Notes: generated from the sequence alone by a model not told the origin. A stretch of 64,000 nucleotides of DNA from Pardosa pseudoannulata (GCA_032207245.1 CM063509.1:147501-211500), one strand, 5' to 3'. Positions 1-12,230 are shown, counted from the stretch's first letter. Made by a program: numbers and translations.

Positions 1-129
1 ATTTATTACAGCTCTACACTCATATCACAACTGAGCTTCTTAAGAATACATTTTTCTTTTCCCTTTACTTCTATAATTTTGAATAATTATTCCAAACCAA
101 GTAAAAATACCGTTAATCATAAAATCACT

Positions 130-440
130 AAATCAAGAAACTTTACACGGATTACATCAGACTTTAAGAATATAAACAAGCCCGGATAAGCCATAGATCT
201 AAACACTGGTTTGTCTATAATTCGCAATTGACTGTAATTTTTTAAAAGCTGTTTTTCTTAATGCATTCAGAAACAAATGAAAACATATAATCGATTATAA
301 AAAAGTTTCGATTTTTGAAACTTTAAAACTCGCGATACCCCCTTAAGAAACTGAATTATTCACTATGTTGCTATAAAATCAAATAAGTAATATAATTGAG
401 TTTTGAGAAACGATAAAGATAAAAAATGTTGTTTTTCGTC
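130..440 (+). repeat. Dispersed repeat R1, fragment
   Basis: This holds the R1 hallmark: ACAAGCCCGGATAAGCC, then CCATAGATCT, TTTGTCTATAA and CGCAATTGACTG. Approximate matches occur near 5230, 19260, 47105 and 47240 (same strand) and 47820 and 53450 (opposite strand). No coding potential was seen and the class is unknown. Confidence 0.7.
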
Positions 441-2004
441 TTAGTAGTTTTTTATTTGATATGTTTTTTAAAATGTCCAATAACAAAATTTTAGACGAAT
501 GGTGTGTATTCGGTCTTGAGTTCCGTAATTAGCCGGCCACTAGATGGCGCCCTGTATGCTATGTTTGTATTTTTCAAATTCTGAGATGTGGTTGTGTGTG
601 CTCGTGGAATAAATTCTGTGCTGCTATAGAAATCTTTAAAGTCATTTGTTCATCGGATTTTACTTCTTTTAATTCTAAAATTTAGTGCAAAATCATCTCA
701 ATGTTTACTTCAAACCAGGACAAAACAGTAAGTCGTTATTTTTTATTTTATTTCCCGTGGTTGATCTATACTTTCGTTTTTGGTTGTAATGTAACCAGTA
801 CTTGCTAGCTTAGTTTGGTTTTTAAAACTAAGATAGGCTCATATAGTGTGCACTGGCATTGAAAATGTGATTTTTGAAAATTGTTTTCTCAACTGTCTAA
901 AAAAAAAGAGTAAAAATATCTTTTTTCAACTTCCATATAACATCAACACTAATTATGAAAACGAGATTATATTCATCGTATTCCTCTCAATTTTTATTCT
1001 TACTTTGCTCTATCACATTCGGCTGAAATAAAACGGAATGAAAAGTATAAAGAATTCGATGCAACATTCTCGTAGTTGGTACAAACACCACTTCCAGAAG
1101 AAAGTAATATTTGCTGTTAGAAATATTATTCGCTTTTATTTTTTTTTAATTTCTTTATGTCATTTCAATGTTTTGGGAAGATCTCCTCTTTATTTCTGGA
1201 GCTCCATATGAAACTGCGCATTAGTCAAATTTGATTTTAAAATTTATACACAGTGTTAATTCATAATTATATTTTTCATCAGTTTTAATTTAGGTTTATA
1301 AGTTTCAAACTTAAATTTTAACTGGTGTCCCATCGTAACGTTTCAATTAATAATCCGGAATGTTATAAAATTGCATTAAAATCCTTGAAATTCAAGGAAG
1401 AATTTTTCTTATGCCTTCAACCTGGAACTTTGACACTATTTGCTTAACACTCGAAAGTTCATCGTTGTCGATTTAACACCGGAGCCTTTTTAATTTGCTC
1501 TCCTTTTCGCATTTTTGCAGGGAAATCGAACATTTTTTCGTGGCTTTTAATCCTTTTCCATGTTGAGGACACACAAAAAGTTTTGTGCTTCTAGCTTCAT
1601 TAGGAGAGATTTTACAACTCAATATACCTGGAACGTCCGCTCGGCAATTTATCATCATAAATCACCAAAGGATAGTTCACAAAGTAAAACAAACATTCCA
1701 AAGTACTATCCACACCTTTGTTTGTCCTTGATATGATAGAAAGGCTCATAATAAATGAGAATTACATGAAATAATTAAAAAATGTGTTAACCATGTTAAA
1801 CAGTAATCCTGCAATTATTTCGTTTAATTTATATATGGCGGACAACTGTCGGACGTTTAAGGATCATCTAAAACCCCAAGGTTCTAGCGTTAAGCGACAA
1901 AATTTTTCAACTTTTCAAATCAGGTTACGAAGGTGTTCGACTCCAGATGCTCTACGTTACGCAGCTGACGTCGATAGCAAAGAATTCCCTCCTACTATCA
2001 AATA
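441..2004. other. AT-rich non-coding stretch
   Basis: No exon-like GC-rich block, transposase motif or tandem array was recognised. The short open frames have no recognisable domains. The only notable item is the CTCF-like motif at 537-551. Confidence 0.5.
537..551 (+). promoter_or_regulatory. CTCF-consensus-like motif
   Basis: CCACTAGATGGCGCC fits the CTCF core pattern CCASYAGRKGGCRSY at every position. The embedded 10-mer TAGATGGCGC recurs five more times in the window in other sequence contexts. Binding is an inference only, since the motif could also be carried by repeats. Confidence 0.35.
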
Positions 2005-2410
2005 AAGTGGAAAAAAATAGGGTTTAGGGAAGAGGTAGGTTTATGGGAAGGGGTGTTTATGAGAGGGTTTGGAGGTAGATGGGGAGGACGGACAGAAAGG
2101 GTTAGGTTGGGAGGGAAAGAGGGAGATTTAGGGGCTTAGGGTTTAGGACTTGTGCCCCTACTTCGAAATATAGTGGAAAAAATAGGGCGGACAGAAAGAG
2201 GTATGATTGGGGGTAGGGCTAGGTATAGTGGAGGTTTCGGGTAAAGGGGTAAGGATGGAGGAAAGTTTAGGAGAAGGGTTAGGGTAAAGGATAGGACAGT
2301 CGGAAAGGGTAGAATTGAAGGGGGGTAGGATTGAAGGAAAGTGTAGGGGGAGGTTCGAAAAATCGAAGTCAGAATAAAATGTAATGGCTTTTGTTTTCTG
2401 TTCTACTCTC
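2005..2410 (+). repeat. G-rich, telomere-like degenerate tract
   Basis: About 400 bp with strong purine (G over C) bias and many GGG runs separated by short A/T spacers, including repeated TTAGGG, GGTTTAGGG and GGTTAGG words. Arthropod telomeres are commonly TTAGG repeats, so this resembles a decayed interstitial telomeric or G-rich simple sequence. The minus-strand frame over it is proline/serine-rich by composition only. Confidence 0.55.
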
Positions 2411-2519
2411 ATAATTGAATAAGACAGTTATAGCAAGGCAGTTTGAAGTTGCAATGTGGTAAATAGTTTTAAAATCTGACGTTTTTAAAAATTCCAAGTC
2501 AATAAGAAATAACACAAAT

Positions 2520-2790
2520 GTAGATTCCAACACTCTAGAATTTCAATTGTCCTCCGGTTCCCAGCCCAAAGATCATCTCCCCCCCTCCCCCAGTTTAAAC
2601 AAGTTCTAAATCGAATAGAATACCAATGAAATGTTTGACATTATCCAGCAACCAGTAGTGTTTCTCAACGTGTTGTGAAAACCATCGGATGTTTACAACG
2701 AGTCCTCTGTTCAATTCTATCAGCCTTTAGGGGGGGAGGAAATATTGTGGGACCCACAAGTTTTTGCTATCGATGGGTATTGTGGTTAAT
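2520..2790 (+). repeat. Dispersed repeat R4, copy 1
   Basis: Begins near AGAATTTCAATTGTCCTCC and includes the words AATCGAATAGAAT and GGATGTTTACAA. Similar blocks lie at about 23085, 25555 and 55970. Class unknown; no coding sequence seen. Confidence 0.65.
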
Positions 2791-2914
2791 CAATATGGAG
2801 ATCAATGAAGTTTAATAAATAATTACAGTTATAACGTATAGTGGACCTTGAACCGTTAAGCAAAAAAGGAGTTTCCAAGTGAATTTATGAAACACCTGTA
2901 ACATTAGAACTGCG

Positions 2915-3345
2915 GGAGTTTCAGTCTACCTGTAAGCGCGGTCAAACTGACCCCGATTAATACGAATCCACGTTGGGATTCAAAAAGCGCCCTACACAGT
3001 GACATTCAGTTATTATTATAATTGATAAAGAATTAAACGATATTACAATATCGAAAAGTTAGAAAAATTTAGAAACAACTTTAATGGAATTGTTTTGTTT
3101 CTACACTTGGAAGCTTAGTCATGAACTATTTTTTTTGAATAGGCATACATTCTTCGATATTCTGTTTTCATAGATTTTTATGGGTATAAAATTAGGAAAA
3201 GTCAAGAAATTGATTTGTTTCGTTAGTAGCTCTTTGAAGAAATTGAATACGAAATAGTTTTTGAGTCCAAATGACAGATCCCGCTGTTCTAGTGTTAAAA
3301 GCAGGAGATCTAGAATTTTCGTTCCTTTTAAGTGAATTGGCAACG
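2915..3345 (+). repeat. Dispersed repeat R5, copy 1
   Basis: Contains CAAACTGACCCCGATTAATA, then ATTCAAAA and an ATATCGAAAAG segment. Related copies are at about 22290 and 50755 (same strand) and 12005 (opposite strand). It lies just downstream of an R4 copy. No protein recognised. Confidence 0.65.
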
Positions 3346-3769
3346 TACAAAGGACAACTAGTGTGTACGTACGGAGGAAGTTCTTATTTTGGTCTGGCTT
3401 TATTCCGAATTTTTTTTTAAATGCTTTTTGTCAAGAGTTCCTATTACAGTTTGGTTCAAGTGCTGTGATAGGAGCTCTTCGGTGTGGCCCATATGTTCTT
3501 AGTCATATTTCAATTCCTTTCAGCTGGCCACAACAGTTGTGGTAAGTTCAGTGTCATTCGATGTTGTACTTTTAGATGTCAAAAGCATGCATTTGCACTC
3601 TTTTCAGCACAGCCAACTTTATGCACGGCACCTCTCATTCAGTAGTAGTAGTAGATTCTTCACATGCCTTCTCATAAATGTTCACACTCAAATCTTTATA
3701 CCATTTAACTCAAATGCAGTGTTACAATGGGTAGAAGGTTATTCATACATTACTTTATGCAAGTGTAGA

Positions 3770-4370
3770 ATATGAAATTAAGGACTGTTAAACATAAGGA
3801 TTCCATGGGTTTTTTTATTACTTGGCAGAACTGTTTTTATTCCACACTAACATTTGTCAAGTCTGACGTAGATCTTTTAAATAAACTAACCTTAAATAGT
3901 ATAAAAATAATAAAAATATTTCTTATAAATAAATATTTATAACTTGATATTTTTGTTCGTAAAAACTGTTTTCCCCTGCCCACAGGTTTACGAGAAATAT
4001 TTCACACACCTATGTTAAATTAAAAATTTTTAATAAAGAACACATTTCTAAAATAGAACAAAAACACATAAGTTTAAGCCTATTTTTATTTTTAAAACAT
4101 GTTTATAATACAGCATATATATAACATGGTTCTAATACTTTTTTTTTTGCGGAAGGAAATTTTGACGTCTACTTGCCAGTCTAAAACAATGCAAAACAAC
4201 AAAAAAACTCTCATAAGAATAATTTTAGTTCTATTACAAGAAACCCCCATTGAAATGCTGAAAATGTGCCAAAATATGAAAACCGTTTTGAGAAATCTTG
4301 CAGGCCACATTAATAATTTCCATTTTGAGAAAAATCCACTTAAAGTACTAACTTAACAACGGCCAAGCAC
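3770..4370 (-). repeat. Dispersed repeat R2, copy 1
   Basis: On the minus strand it carries AGGCTTAAACTTATG followed by a TTCTATTTTAGAAATGTG-type segment, matching plus-strand copies near 23980, 29870, 43820 and 49510 and a minus copy near 58940. The overlapping open frames are not conserved between copies. Confidence 0.65.
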
Positions 4371-4559
4371 TCGAGTCTCTCTTATATTTTTAATCGTAAC
4401 TTTTATTAAACGAAGAGGAGTATTCTATGCCTTTTATTAAGCCGCAGAACATCTCATCTATTACATTTCTTTTTGAAAATTTAGAAGGTTCAAAGGTCTT
4501 GAAAACCTTTAAATCATTTAAGTATAAATTAAAATTACGTATCTCAAAATGTTTAATAC

Positions 4560-5620
4560 ATATTTACTAACATTACTAAATTAAAATAATTAGAACTATA
4601 AGTTAATTAAAATAATAACTTACAAATCTTAATTTTACATTAAATGGATTAGACATACATGTTCTATACTATGAATTAATTACATTATACTTAATATCAT
4701 ACCTATTTTAAAAAATAATTCAAAATTTAAAATATTAAATATTTTAAAACTTTAATTTTAATATTTTAATTTTAATAATATAATATAATTTATATAATTT
4801 TTATTATATAAATATATAATAAATATATAATATATAATATTTATAATATAAATATATAATAAGTATATAATATATAATATTTATAATATATAATATTTAT
4901 AATATATATATAATTTATAATATATTATTTATAATTTATAATATTTATAATATATAATATGTAATAAATATATAATTTATATTATTTTTATTTTTAATTT
5001 TAATTTTAATTTTCTAAATTTTTAATTTTTAATTTTATTTTAATAGAAAAATTCAATTTTAAAATTTTCACAAATTATTAATTTATTGTAAAGATCGTAA
5101 ACATCTATTCAAACATGGGAAAATTGAAGCTGATAGATTTTTTTTTAAAGTTACGGAGAGTGGTGAAAATGATACTTTTGAGAAAAAAAAAAAAGCCTCT
5201 AAGGATTAGAAATCAGTTGACAGAATTTGAACAAGCCCAGGATGTGCCATAGATCGAATCATTGTTTTGTCTATAACTTGCGATCGACTGCAAATTTTTA
5301 AAATCTTTTTTTTTTATGTTCAGAAAAAAATTAAGATATACAATCATTTATAAAAATATCTCGATTTTTTGAACACTGGAGATATCCTGGAGAATCCTCA
5401 AAAATATGTGGATAATTCTGAAACCACAATGAAAAAAAGTTAATTCTGGAAGCGACAGTTTCCAAATCTATTGTATTTTGAAATGCATAAATTGCGAAAA
5501 TTTTCATAGACAAAAGGGAAAAAATATTTCTTACTTTGTTCGAAAAACCAATGCGACATATTTTTAACTAAAACATTGTATACAATCAGAAATCAAACTA
5601 AATTTTATAAATAAAATTTG
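4560..5620 (+). repeat. Dispersed repeat R1 with an almost pure A/T core
   Basis: The left part matches the R1 copies at 18860 and 45540 (TTAAATGGATTAGACATACA; GTTCTATACTATGAATTAAT). The right part has ACAAGCCCAGGATGTGCC and GCGATCGACTGCAAATTTTT. About 4690-5060 is almost exclusively A and T with short TATAATATTTATAA-type periodicity. Confidence 0.7.
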
Positions 5621-6397
5621 AAGAATACGAATTTCTCAAAAGAAGTCCTATTTTTGCCTACAAAGGGATTTATCAGTACTAAAATACAAAATAACCACAC
5701 TGAGAATTTTAAAATACCTTCAGTGATAGAGTTTATGAGCTGGCAATTTGAGAAAAACTGCCCTTAGGGAATCTCTTGGATTTAAAATTTTCTGATTATA
5801 TCTGCGGATTAGTGTACAAAAATTATCAGTATAACAATATCGAACATTTTCGAATTAGACAAAAGGGACGATTAAATAATGAAACACCAAATTCTCTGCC
5901 AATTTTCAAGGGCACACGAGTAAAGTTTTTCCATCCCCTATAAATTTTCCCCCTAATATTTTTTTTTAAATGGTTCAAAGAGATATAGAATTCAAGAGAA
6001 CACAAACAGAAAATTCCTAGTCTAAACCTGAACTACACATTTTCAAGCAGACCCTTTATAAAACGCTATCTTGGTTAGTTTATGCATATTCTGTTTATTT
6101 TGATAGGTATGTCATACTTTTCCACATTCTTTTCGAAATCTATTTTCTTTCTATATTAGAGCTTCTTTTCTGTCATAATGATTTCCAGTTGTTAGATATT
6201 TTTTCAATTTTAATATTTCTGTAGTGTCATTGAAAATAATATCTGTAGAAAACATTTGTAGTTTCTATTTCTTTTCTTTTTTCACTCTTTATTGTTCTAT
6301 CATGCATTGTTTAGCTACGCAATAGTTTAGTGGAAGCAGTCAAATTCAAGATTGCATTTCATAGTAGATTCCGAGGTGTAAAGCTTGTAAAATTTTC
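5621..6397. other. AT-rich non-coding stretch
   Basis: No recognisable coding, transposon or tandem structure beyond ordinary AT-rich intron sequence. Confidence 0.5.
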
Positions 6398-6493
6398 TCT
6401 AGGGCATTGAATCCAAACTGAACTGAAAACCGGAAAAAAAAAAAAACGTTATTTTGGTTGGATCGAAATCCGGAGCTGAATCGAAAAATAATA
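6398..6493 (-). mobile_element. hAT-type MITE end, interrupted by the Tigger element
   Basis: GGGCATTGAATCC, an A-rich tract, GTTATTTTGGTTGGATCGAA and GGAGCTGAATCGAA match the reverse complement of the right end of the MITE at 60866-61416. Similarity appears to resume after the Tigger element at 7299 (TTTATTTCAATTCGG), so the Tigger element landed inside it. Confidence 0.6.
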
Positions 6494-6495
6494 TA

Positions 6496-7296
6496 CAGTG
6501 TTCCCTCGCCACTTCGCGCTTCATGCTTTGCGGTTTCCCAAAATATTCATGAAAAAATACAACCCTGTCGGCAGCCACATTGCGGAAAGGAGCATTGTCT
6601 CCTGCGGATGCGCGCGAGAGAAGGATTCCTGCATGTCAAACAAAGAGACGAGTTGACTCAGAGTACATACCACGGGCTCTTGAGACGACAAAGTCTGCAA
6701 GTGAGGAAGAAAATGAAGAAGACGAAGAACAAACTGAAAATCGCGGCCTTACCCTGGAGAATCTGCAACAAATGTGCAACATGGCAAGAATTTGCACAAG
6801 ACGTTGACGACATGATGTTTCGAGCTGTCGAGTTCGTCAATCACGTTGACGGGCTTATGTCATTGTAGAGGGGAATTTTGAAGGAAAAGACAACCACTAC
6901 CCATCACCTTGTTTCTCCCCAAGGTAAAGTCTCCGGGTCTAATGTCAGTGTCTCCAGGAGAAGACTCTCCGAGTGAGTCTAAAGCTTCTAAGAGTCGCTT
7001 CTCCGCCACAAACACAAGACTCTTAGCCTCTCTCAGAGAGCAGTGTTGATTAATGTTTATTACTCTATAAGGTTTTCTAATTAACCTTATTAATTAGTAC
7101 TAACATGTTTTTAAGTATATAGTATACTGTTGTCATTTTTGTATTAAATGTGTAAAGTATATGTACTGTTTACATATTTAAAACATTCGTGTACCTGCAC
7201 ACATGAAAATTCCTAGGGGCAAATCTTATTTCGCGGTTTTTTAGCTTTCGCTGAAGGTTCTGGTTCCCATTAACCGCGGAAAACGAGGGATCACTG
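6496..7296 (+). mobile_element. Tigger/pogo-type DNA transposon, internally deleted
   Basis: The terminal inverted repeats read CAGTGTTCCCTCG on the left and, reverse-complemented, CAGTGATCCCTCG on the right, each followed by GCGG/CGCGG-containing sequence. A TA dinucleotide flanks each end (6494-6495 and 7297-7298), the target duplication of the Tc1/mariner-pogo superfamily. The 801-bp interior is GC-richer than its surroundings. It holds a partial frame with LQQMCNMAR and AVEFVNHVDGLMSL, which reads like the C-terminal region of a pogo-type transposase. No DDE domain remains, so it is a non-autonomous deletion derivative. Confidence 0.8.
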
Positions 7297-7589
7297 TACG
7301 TTTATTTCAATTCGGTGTATCTTCAGTCATTTTGTTTTTGTAAACAAGTTATCAATATTTACTAATTTACTTCTACTCTATCATTATCGTCCACACATAT
7401 CCATTGTGCTGAACGGTGCTGAGTTCGTGCGCTCCGCCCCACTGTGCGGAATCGTCTTTAAGCAGTAGAGAGAAAGCCAGAGTGCTGCTCTCTGTGACGT
7501 CAGGTTCAAGGGGCGAGTTGATTGATACTCGAATACGTAGCTTTACTGCTCGTCTTTAATTGGCAAAGCTTTTTATTTAACACATTATC

Positions 7590-7895
7590 CCTTTATGGAA
7601 AGAATTTAAATTTTTGTCAATACATTACAGCCTATACAATTAATTCTTTAAGAGTGTTTATTACATTACTTTTTTAATCGCCAAAACAATTCACTATGTA
7701 ATATTTGAATGTCCCAAATTACTTCGGTGTACAACGAGGGTTGATGATCAATCTGAAATAAGTATCTCTTTAATATATAAATATTTTACAAACTTATAAT
7801 ATATAAATATCTTATAAATGTGTTTAAAACATCTTTTTAAGTTTGATTAATCAAATTTAATTTAGTTTTGTTGTCAAATATGTAGCTCCTAGCAC
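7590..7895 (+). repeat. Diverged third copy of the 8020/9061 repeat
   Basis: The segment from TTTTTGTCAATACATTACAG to TTTAGTTTTGTTGTCAAATA aligns, with many substitutions, to 8130-8390 and 9171-9430 (CAAATTACTTC.GTGTAC, AAACAATTCA.TA). It indicates an older copy left of the two near-identical ones. Confidence 0.65.
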
Positions 7896-8019
7896 ATTTC
7901 TTACGCATAAATTCTGAAATAATCCCAAAGTATGTAAAATAATAATAATAAAAAAAAACACGCGTCAGAATTAGAAAAAACTTTTTTCATTGATTTTAAT
8001 CAAAATATTTAACAGATTT

Positions 8020-9060
8020 TGAAATGAATATATACTGGAATATATAAATGTTCCAGTATTTCAAAACCTCAAACTGATGTCTCTAAAGTTTTTTATTAAA
8101 TAATTCGTGTCTTTGTGAAAAAATTAAAATTTTGTCAACAAATTATATTTTATATATTAATCTATTAAGAATGCTTATTACATTTTTAGCTAAGATTTTC
8201 TCTTTTTTTAATTACTTAAACAATTCAATACATAATTTTTGAATGCACCAAATTACTTCTGTGTACGAAAAGAGTCAGTGATCCCTCCGAAACAAGTGTT
8301 TCTTAAAATGTTTTATTGGCTGAATATGTTTAAAAACTCTTTTTCAATTTGATAATGGAATTTAAATTTAGTTTTGTTGTCAAATATGTATTTCATTCCC
8401 TTCACAAAGGGGGTCTATTCGCCCGCCGTCCTGAACGCTGCCTCCCGTTTGCAGTGGTGCAGAGATTACAAAAACTGAACAACTGGATCACTGGAGTCGT
8501 GTCCTAAGTCGGTTCAGTACCAGAAGCGATTCTCAACTCGTTTTGATTGGGAGAGAGCCCGGTTTTATCCTAGTAACATCAAGGAAAGAAAGACACCTTT
8601 ACGGTGATCCTGGAGATCTAGTCAGAGGAGGCTGAACGGGCGAACTGAGTTGCACGTTTTCGACAGAAGTTCTGTAAGAGGGAATCGCCATTTTGAGGAG
8701 GTATTCCTTCCCCATGTGCCATTGGCCGAGACCTCATATTTATGGATGGCAGTGCATAAAAATGAGGCTGTTGAGGAGCTATTAAAAGTGGAGATATCAC
8801 TCAAATGGATTACAGCTTTTCTATTTAAATCCATCGAACATTTGCTTTGGGAAAAATTTACTGCAGCACGCTTACATCCATTGCAGTTATGGCATATCCC
8901 ATATAAAACATCTCTTGTTTTCTTCCTCTTGGATATTAAAATTTGTTTTTTGTTCGATTCAATATGTATTTCATTCCCTTTTTTCAGCGTCCTGAATGTT
9001 TTGCGTCATAATACACTGGTCAGAGATTTCATGAATTCATCAGGATTTCCTTATGTAGTT
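8020..9060 (+). mobile_element. Tc1-like transposase remnant, tandem copy 1
   Basis: This copy matches 9061-10140 at an offset of 1041 bp, essentially without change from 8021 to about 8785 except for an 8-nt insertion near 8408. After that it diverges abruptly with many small losses. The coding remnant reads as a Tc1-like transposase: TELHVFDRSSVRGNRHFEEV and LPHVPL, then a decayed catalytic region. The inverted motif ATACTGGAA...TTCCAGTAT lies at its left edge. No intact gene remains. Confidence 0.75.
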
Positions 9061-10140
9061 TGAAATGAATATATACTGGAATATATAAATGTTCCAGTAT
9101 TTCAAAACCTCAAACTGATGTCTCTAAAGTTTTTTATTAAATAATTCGTGTCTTTGTGAAAAAATTAAAATTTTGTCAACAAATTATATTTTATATATTA
9201 ATCTATTAAGAATGCTTATTACATTTTTAGCTAAGATTTTCTCTTTTTTTAATTACTTAAACAATTCAATACATAATTTTTGAATGCACCAAATTACTTC
9301 TGTGTACGAAAAGAGTCAGTGATCCCTCCGAAACAAGTGTTTCTTAAAATGTTTTATTGGCTGAATATGTTTAAAAACTCTTTTTCAATTTGATAATGGA
9401 ATTTAAATTTAGTTTTGTTGTCAAATATGTATTTCATTCCCTTCACAATATTCGCCCGCCGTCCTGAACGCTGCCTCCCGTTTGCAGTGGTGCAGAGATT
9501 ACAAAAACTGAACAACTGGATCACTGGAGTCGTGTCCTAAGTCGGTTCAGTACCAGAAGCGATTCTCAACTCGTTTTGATTGGGAGAGAGCCCGGTTTTA
9601 TCCTAGTAACATCAAGGAAAGAAAGACACCTTTACGGTGATCCTGGAGATCTAGTCAGAGGAGGCTGAACGGGCGAACTGAGTTGCACGTTTTCGACAGA
9701 AGTTCTGTAAGAGGGAATCGCCATTTTGAGGAGGTATTCCTTCCCCATGTGCCATTGGCCGAGACCTCATATTTATGGATGGCAGTGCATAAAAATGAGG
9801 CTGTTGAGGAGCTATTGGAAAGTGGAGATATCACTCAAATGGATTGACAGCGTGCTTTCCTGATTTAAATCCCATCGAACATGCGTGGGCTGCTTTGGGA
9901 AAACTTACTGCAGCACGCTTACATCCATTGCAGTTATGGGAGGGCATATCCCATATGAAGGAACATCTACTTGTTGTTCTTCCTCTTGGATAGTCACGAT
10001 ACTATGCGTTCAATAAAGCTTGTTTTTGTTCGATTCCATACCGTATGCATTGTATTCCTTTTTCAGCGCCAATGTTTTCGTCATAATACACTCCCTCATT
10101 TCTGAATTTCAAGGATTTCTCGTGGAGTTATGGCGAAAAG
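9061..10140 (+). mobile_element. Tc1-like transposase remnant, tandem copy 2
   Basis: The less damaged of the pair. Besides the TELHVFD...LLPHVPL-type block it keeps FPDLNPIEHAWAALGKLTAA near 9855-9915, the DLNPIEHAW signature around the final catalytic acidic residue of Tc1 transposases. Stop codons and frameshifts interrupt it, including a TGA just before that motif. Known function of the family: cut-and-paste transposition at TA sites. This copy cannot encode an active enzyme. Confidence 0.8.
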
Positions 10141-10329
10141 CTCACCTGTTGCTTAAGTTTTGCCCACCAATGTAGTATAACGGATGGATTATACAACAAA
10201 TTTATATTAATTTGTGTCTCGTTTTTTGCCCATTCCTTTTCCAGATCTTTCCTAGCAAAAGTTCTCAGAGCCACGGCAAAAGTAATAATTTAAGAAATGT
10301 TCGGTAGCTAGAGGGATTCATTAATGGGG

Positions 10330-10800
10330 ATGTTACATAGATTTGTTTTTGCCAAGATCCCCTGGACGTGGGTTCGAAGTGACGGACACCCAATTGAAAG
10401 TTGTTGTTTCATCCTACCAGAGCTCATCTTAGAAGTTCAACTCTTAGCCTCCATTCGGCTAGTGTCTGGCTCATGCGCTTGGCAGCCGAATGATGTCCGA
10501 ATGGTTCAGCGCTGCTCTTCCAGAGTTCAACCCCAGCAGTTGCCATGGATTTGACGGACACCCACTTGAGCAAAGTTGTTGTTTTATCCTAGCAATGCTC
10601 ATCAACAGACGTTCATCCCTTCGCCTTCATTCGAGTAGCGTCTGGCTCATATACTTGGCAGCCGAATGGTAGAGCACTGTTCTTCCGGAGTTAGAACCCC
10701 ACTGTTGCCATGGATTTTCGTAGTTGTTCCCGTGGTCATTAGCCCTTGTGTAGCAATAGTTGACCGTAGCGCTTTAAACCAAACCAAGCCAAAACATCAA
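10330..10800 (+). repeat. tRNA-derived SINE, two tandem units of about 172 bp
   Basis: GACGGACACCCA occurs at 10381 and again at 10553. Each unit carries CTTGGCAGCCGAATG, a GAGTTCAACCCC or GAGTTAGAACCCC box resembling a pol III B box, and GTTGCCATGGATTT. Related single copies are at 48810, 55060 and 56150 on the minus strand. Confidence 0.65.
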
Positions 10801-10899
10801 GTGCTTGTCTCGGCATTAATAACATCAAAAGTTTTAGGATCATTTTACGGTCTTTCTGTGACCAAATGTGACTTCATGTCAGCTTAAATGTAATTATTA

Positions 10900-11880
10900 G
10901 TTAATAATTATGAGTTATAATTTTACGTGTTATTAATTCTTATGAATATTAACAAAGTTGTTCATATAAAAGCATCACTAACTTTTGGAGAAATATATTG
11001 TAATAGCTTTTGAGTTTGATATTTATAAAAAATTATAGAAAAAAGTCATAACAAGCAGCCGAAATAAAATATATCGAAAAGGTTCGGCCCCAAAATTTCT
11101 CCTTATTCATTTTCGGTTTTCTTAATTTTCCCAGTCAAGTATAAGTAGAGTTGAGTTTGGTATGTTTTCGACACTAAAGATGGAATTATTATATGCTACT
11201 TCCGACCCTTTCCCGACTGTCCATTCTGAAGATCTCTACATGTATTTGGTTATCCTGTTTTTGCTATGGATTCTTCAAGATTTGGACTGATCTAGTCAAA
11301 CCTTTTAGATCTTATTTAGCCTTTTTAGCTTCCATTTCCTAAATATTATGTTTAGAATAACATGTTCTATTAATAAATAAAAGCATATAAGACTGGAACC
11401 GCCGGAAGACTCAAGAACCATTTTTTCAAATACTTACCAACGAAATTCAAATAAATTTCTTGACTTTTCCTGATTTTATACCCTAAATAACTCATCATCA
11501 CCATATTTGGCCAGACAGCTGAGGGTGGGCCAGTGACTATCCTGGATAGTCTGTCTCCATCCATCCCACTCTGGGTCTACCCCTTTTCCTGCTGGTTAGG
11601 GGTTTATGTAAAAAAAAAAAATTAATATGGAATCATCATCCACTCTAAATAAATATATGAGCCGCCCAGTTTATCCGATTTATTTTCATGCACTTTATTT
11701 GCCTTCCTTTGTTGTATAGCTCAAAATTAGATCTTCTTCTGCCCACATTATTGATTTCTATGCCATTCCTCCAGTTTTGAACTGCGGAAATGTAATACTG
11801 AAGAATGTGTGGCTATGCGAAACCGTGGAAACAAAACTGTAGATATTTGTTCGAACTGTAAAATACTGATATGCAGAAAA
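10900..11880. other. AT-rich non-coding stretch
   Basis: No recognised element. A GC-richer patch at 11510-11600 (GGTGGGCCAGTGACTATCC, GGTCTACCCCTTTTCC) is unassigned. Confidence 0.45.
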
Positions 11881-11884
11881 TGAG

Positions 11885-11886
<2 letters not shown>

Positions 11887-11967
<81 letters not shown>
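11887..11967. repeat. (TA)n microsatellite, about 40 units
   Basis: Uninterrupted alternating A and T. The minus-strand frame of alternating Tyr and Ile through it is an artefact. Confidence 0.95.
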
Positions 11968-11970
<3 letters not shown>

Positions 11971-12004
11971 GCCCGAATTGTGTTAGACACCTTGATTGGT
12001 CAGA

Positions 12005-12230
12005 AAATTAATAATTTCATTGCAGTTATTTAACTCTCGATATTGTAATATCTTATTATTTTCTTTTGTTAATTATAACAAGTGAATGTCTAAAAATGAA
12101 TAATTGTCATTGCGTATATAAATCCAGGGTGAATTCCAACACAGTTTCATTTTAACCTGGGTCAGTTTGATGCGGTTTAGGTTCACCGCAGTTCGAGTGT
12201 TCAAACTATTCAAAACATTTTAAAGTAACA
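12005..12230 (-). repeat. Dispersed repeat R5, partial
   Basis: The reverse complement contains CAAACTGACCCAGG followed by a TGTGTTGGAATTCA segment and an AATATTACAATATCGA-type tail, matching the R5 copies at 2915 and 22290. Confidence 0.55.

Noticed and set aside
3363..3775. Two overlapping hydrophobic frames
   Set aside because: No exon-like composition, no splice-supported frame into the nephrin exons and no recognisable domain.
7495..7502. TGACGTCA (CRE-type palindrome), also at 25526-25533
   Set aside because: About one occurrence per 64 kb is expected by chance, and there is no promoter context.
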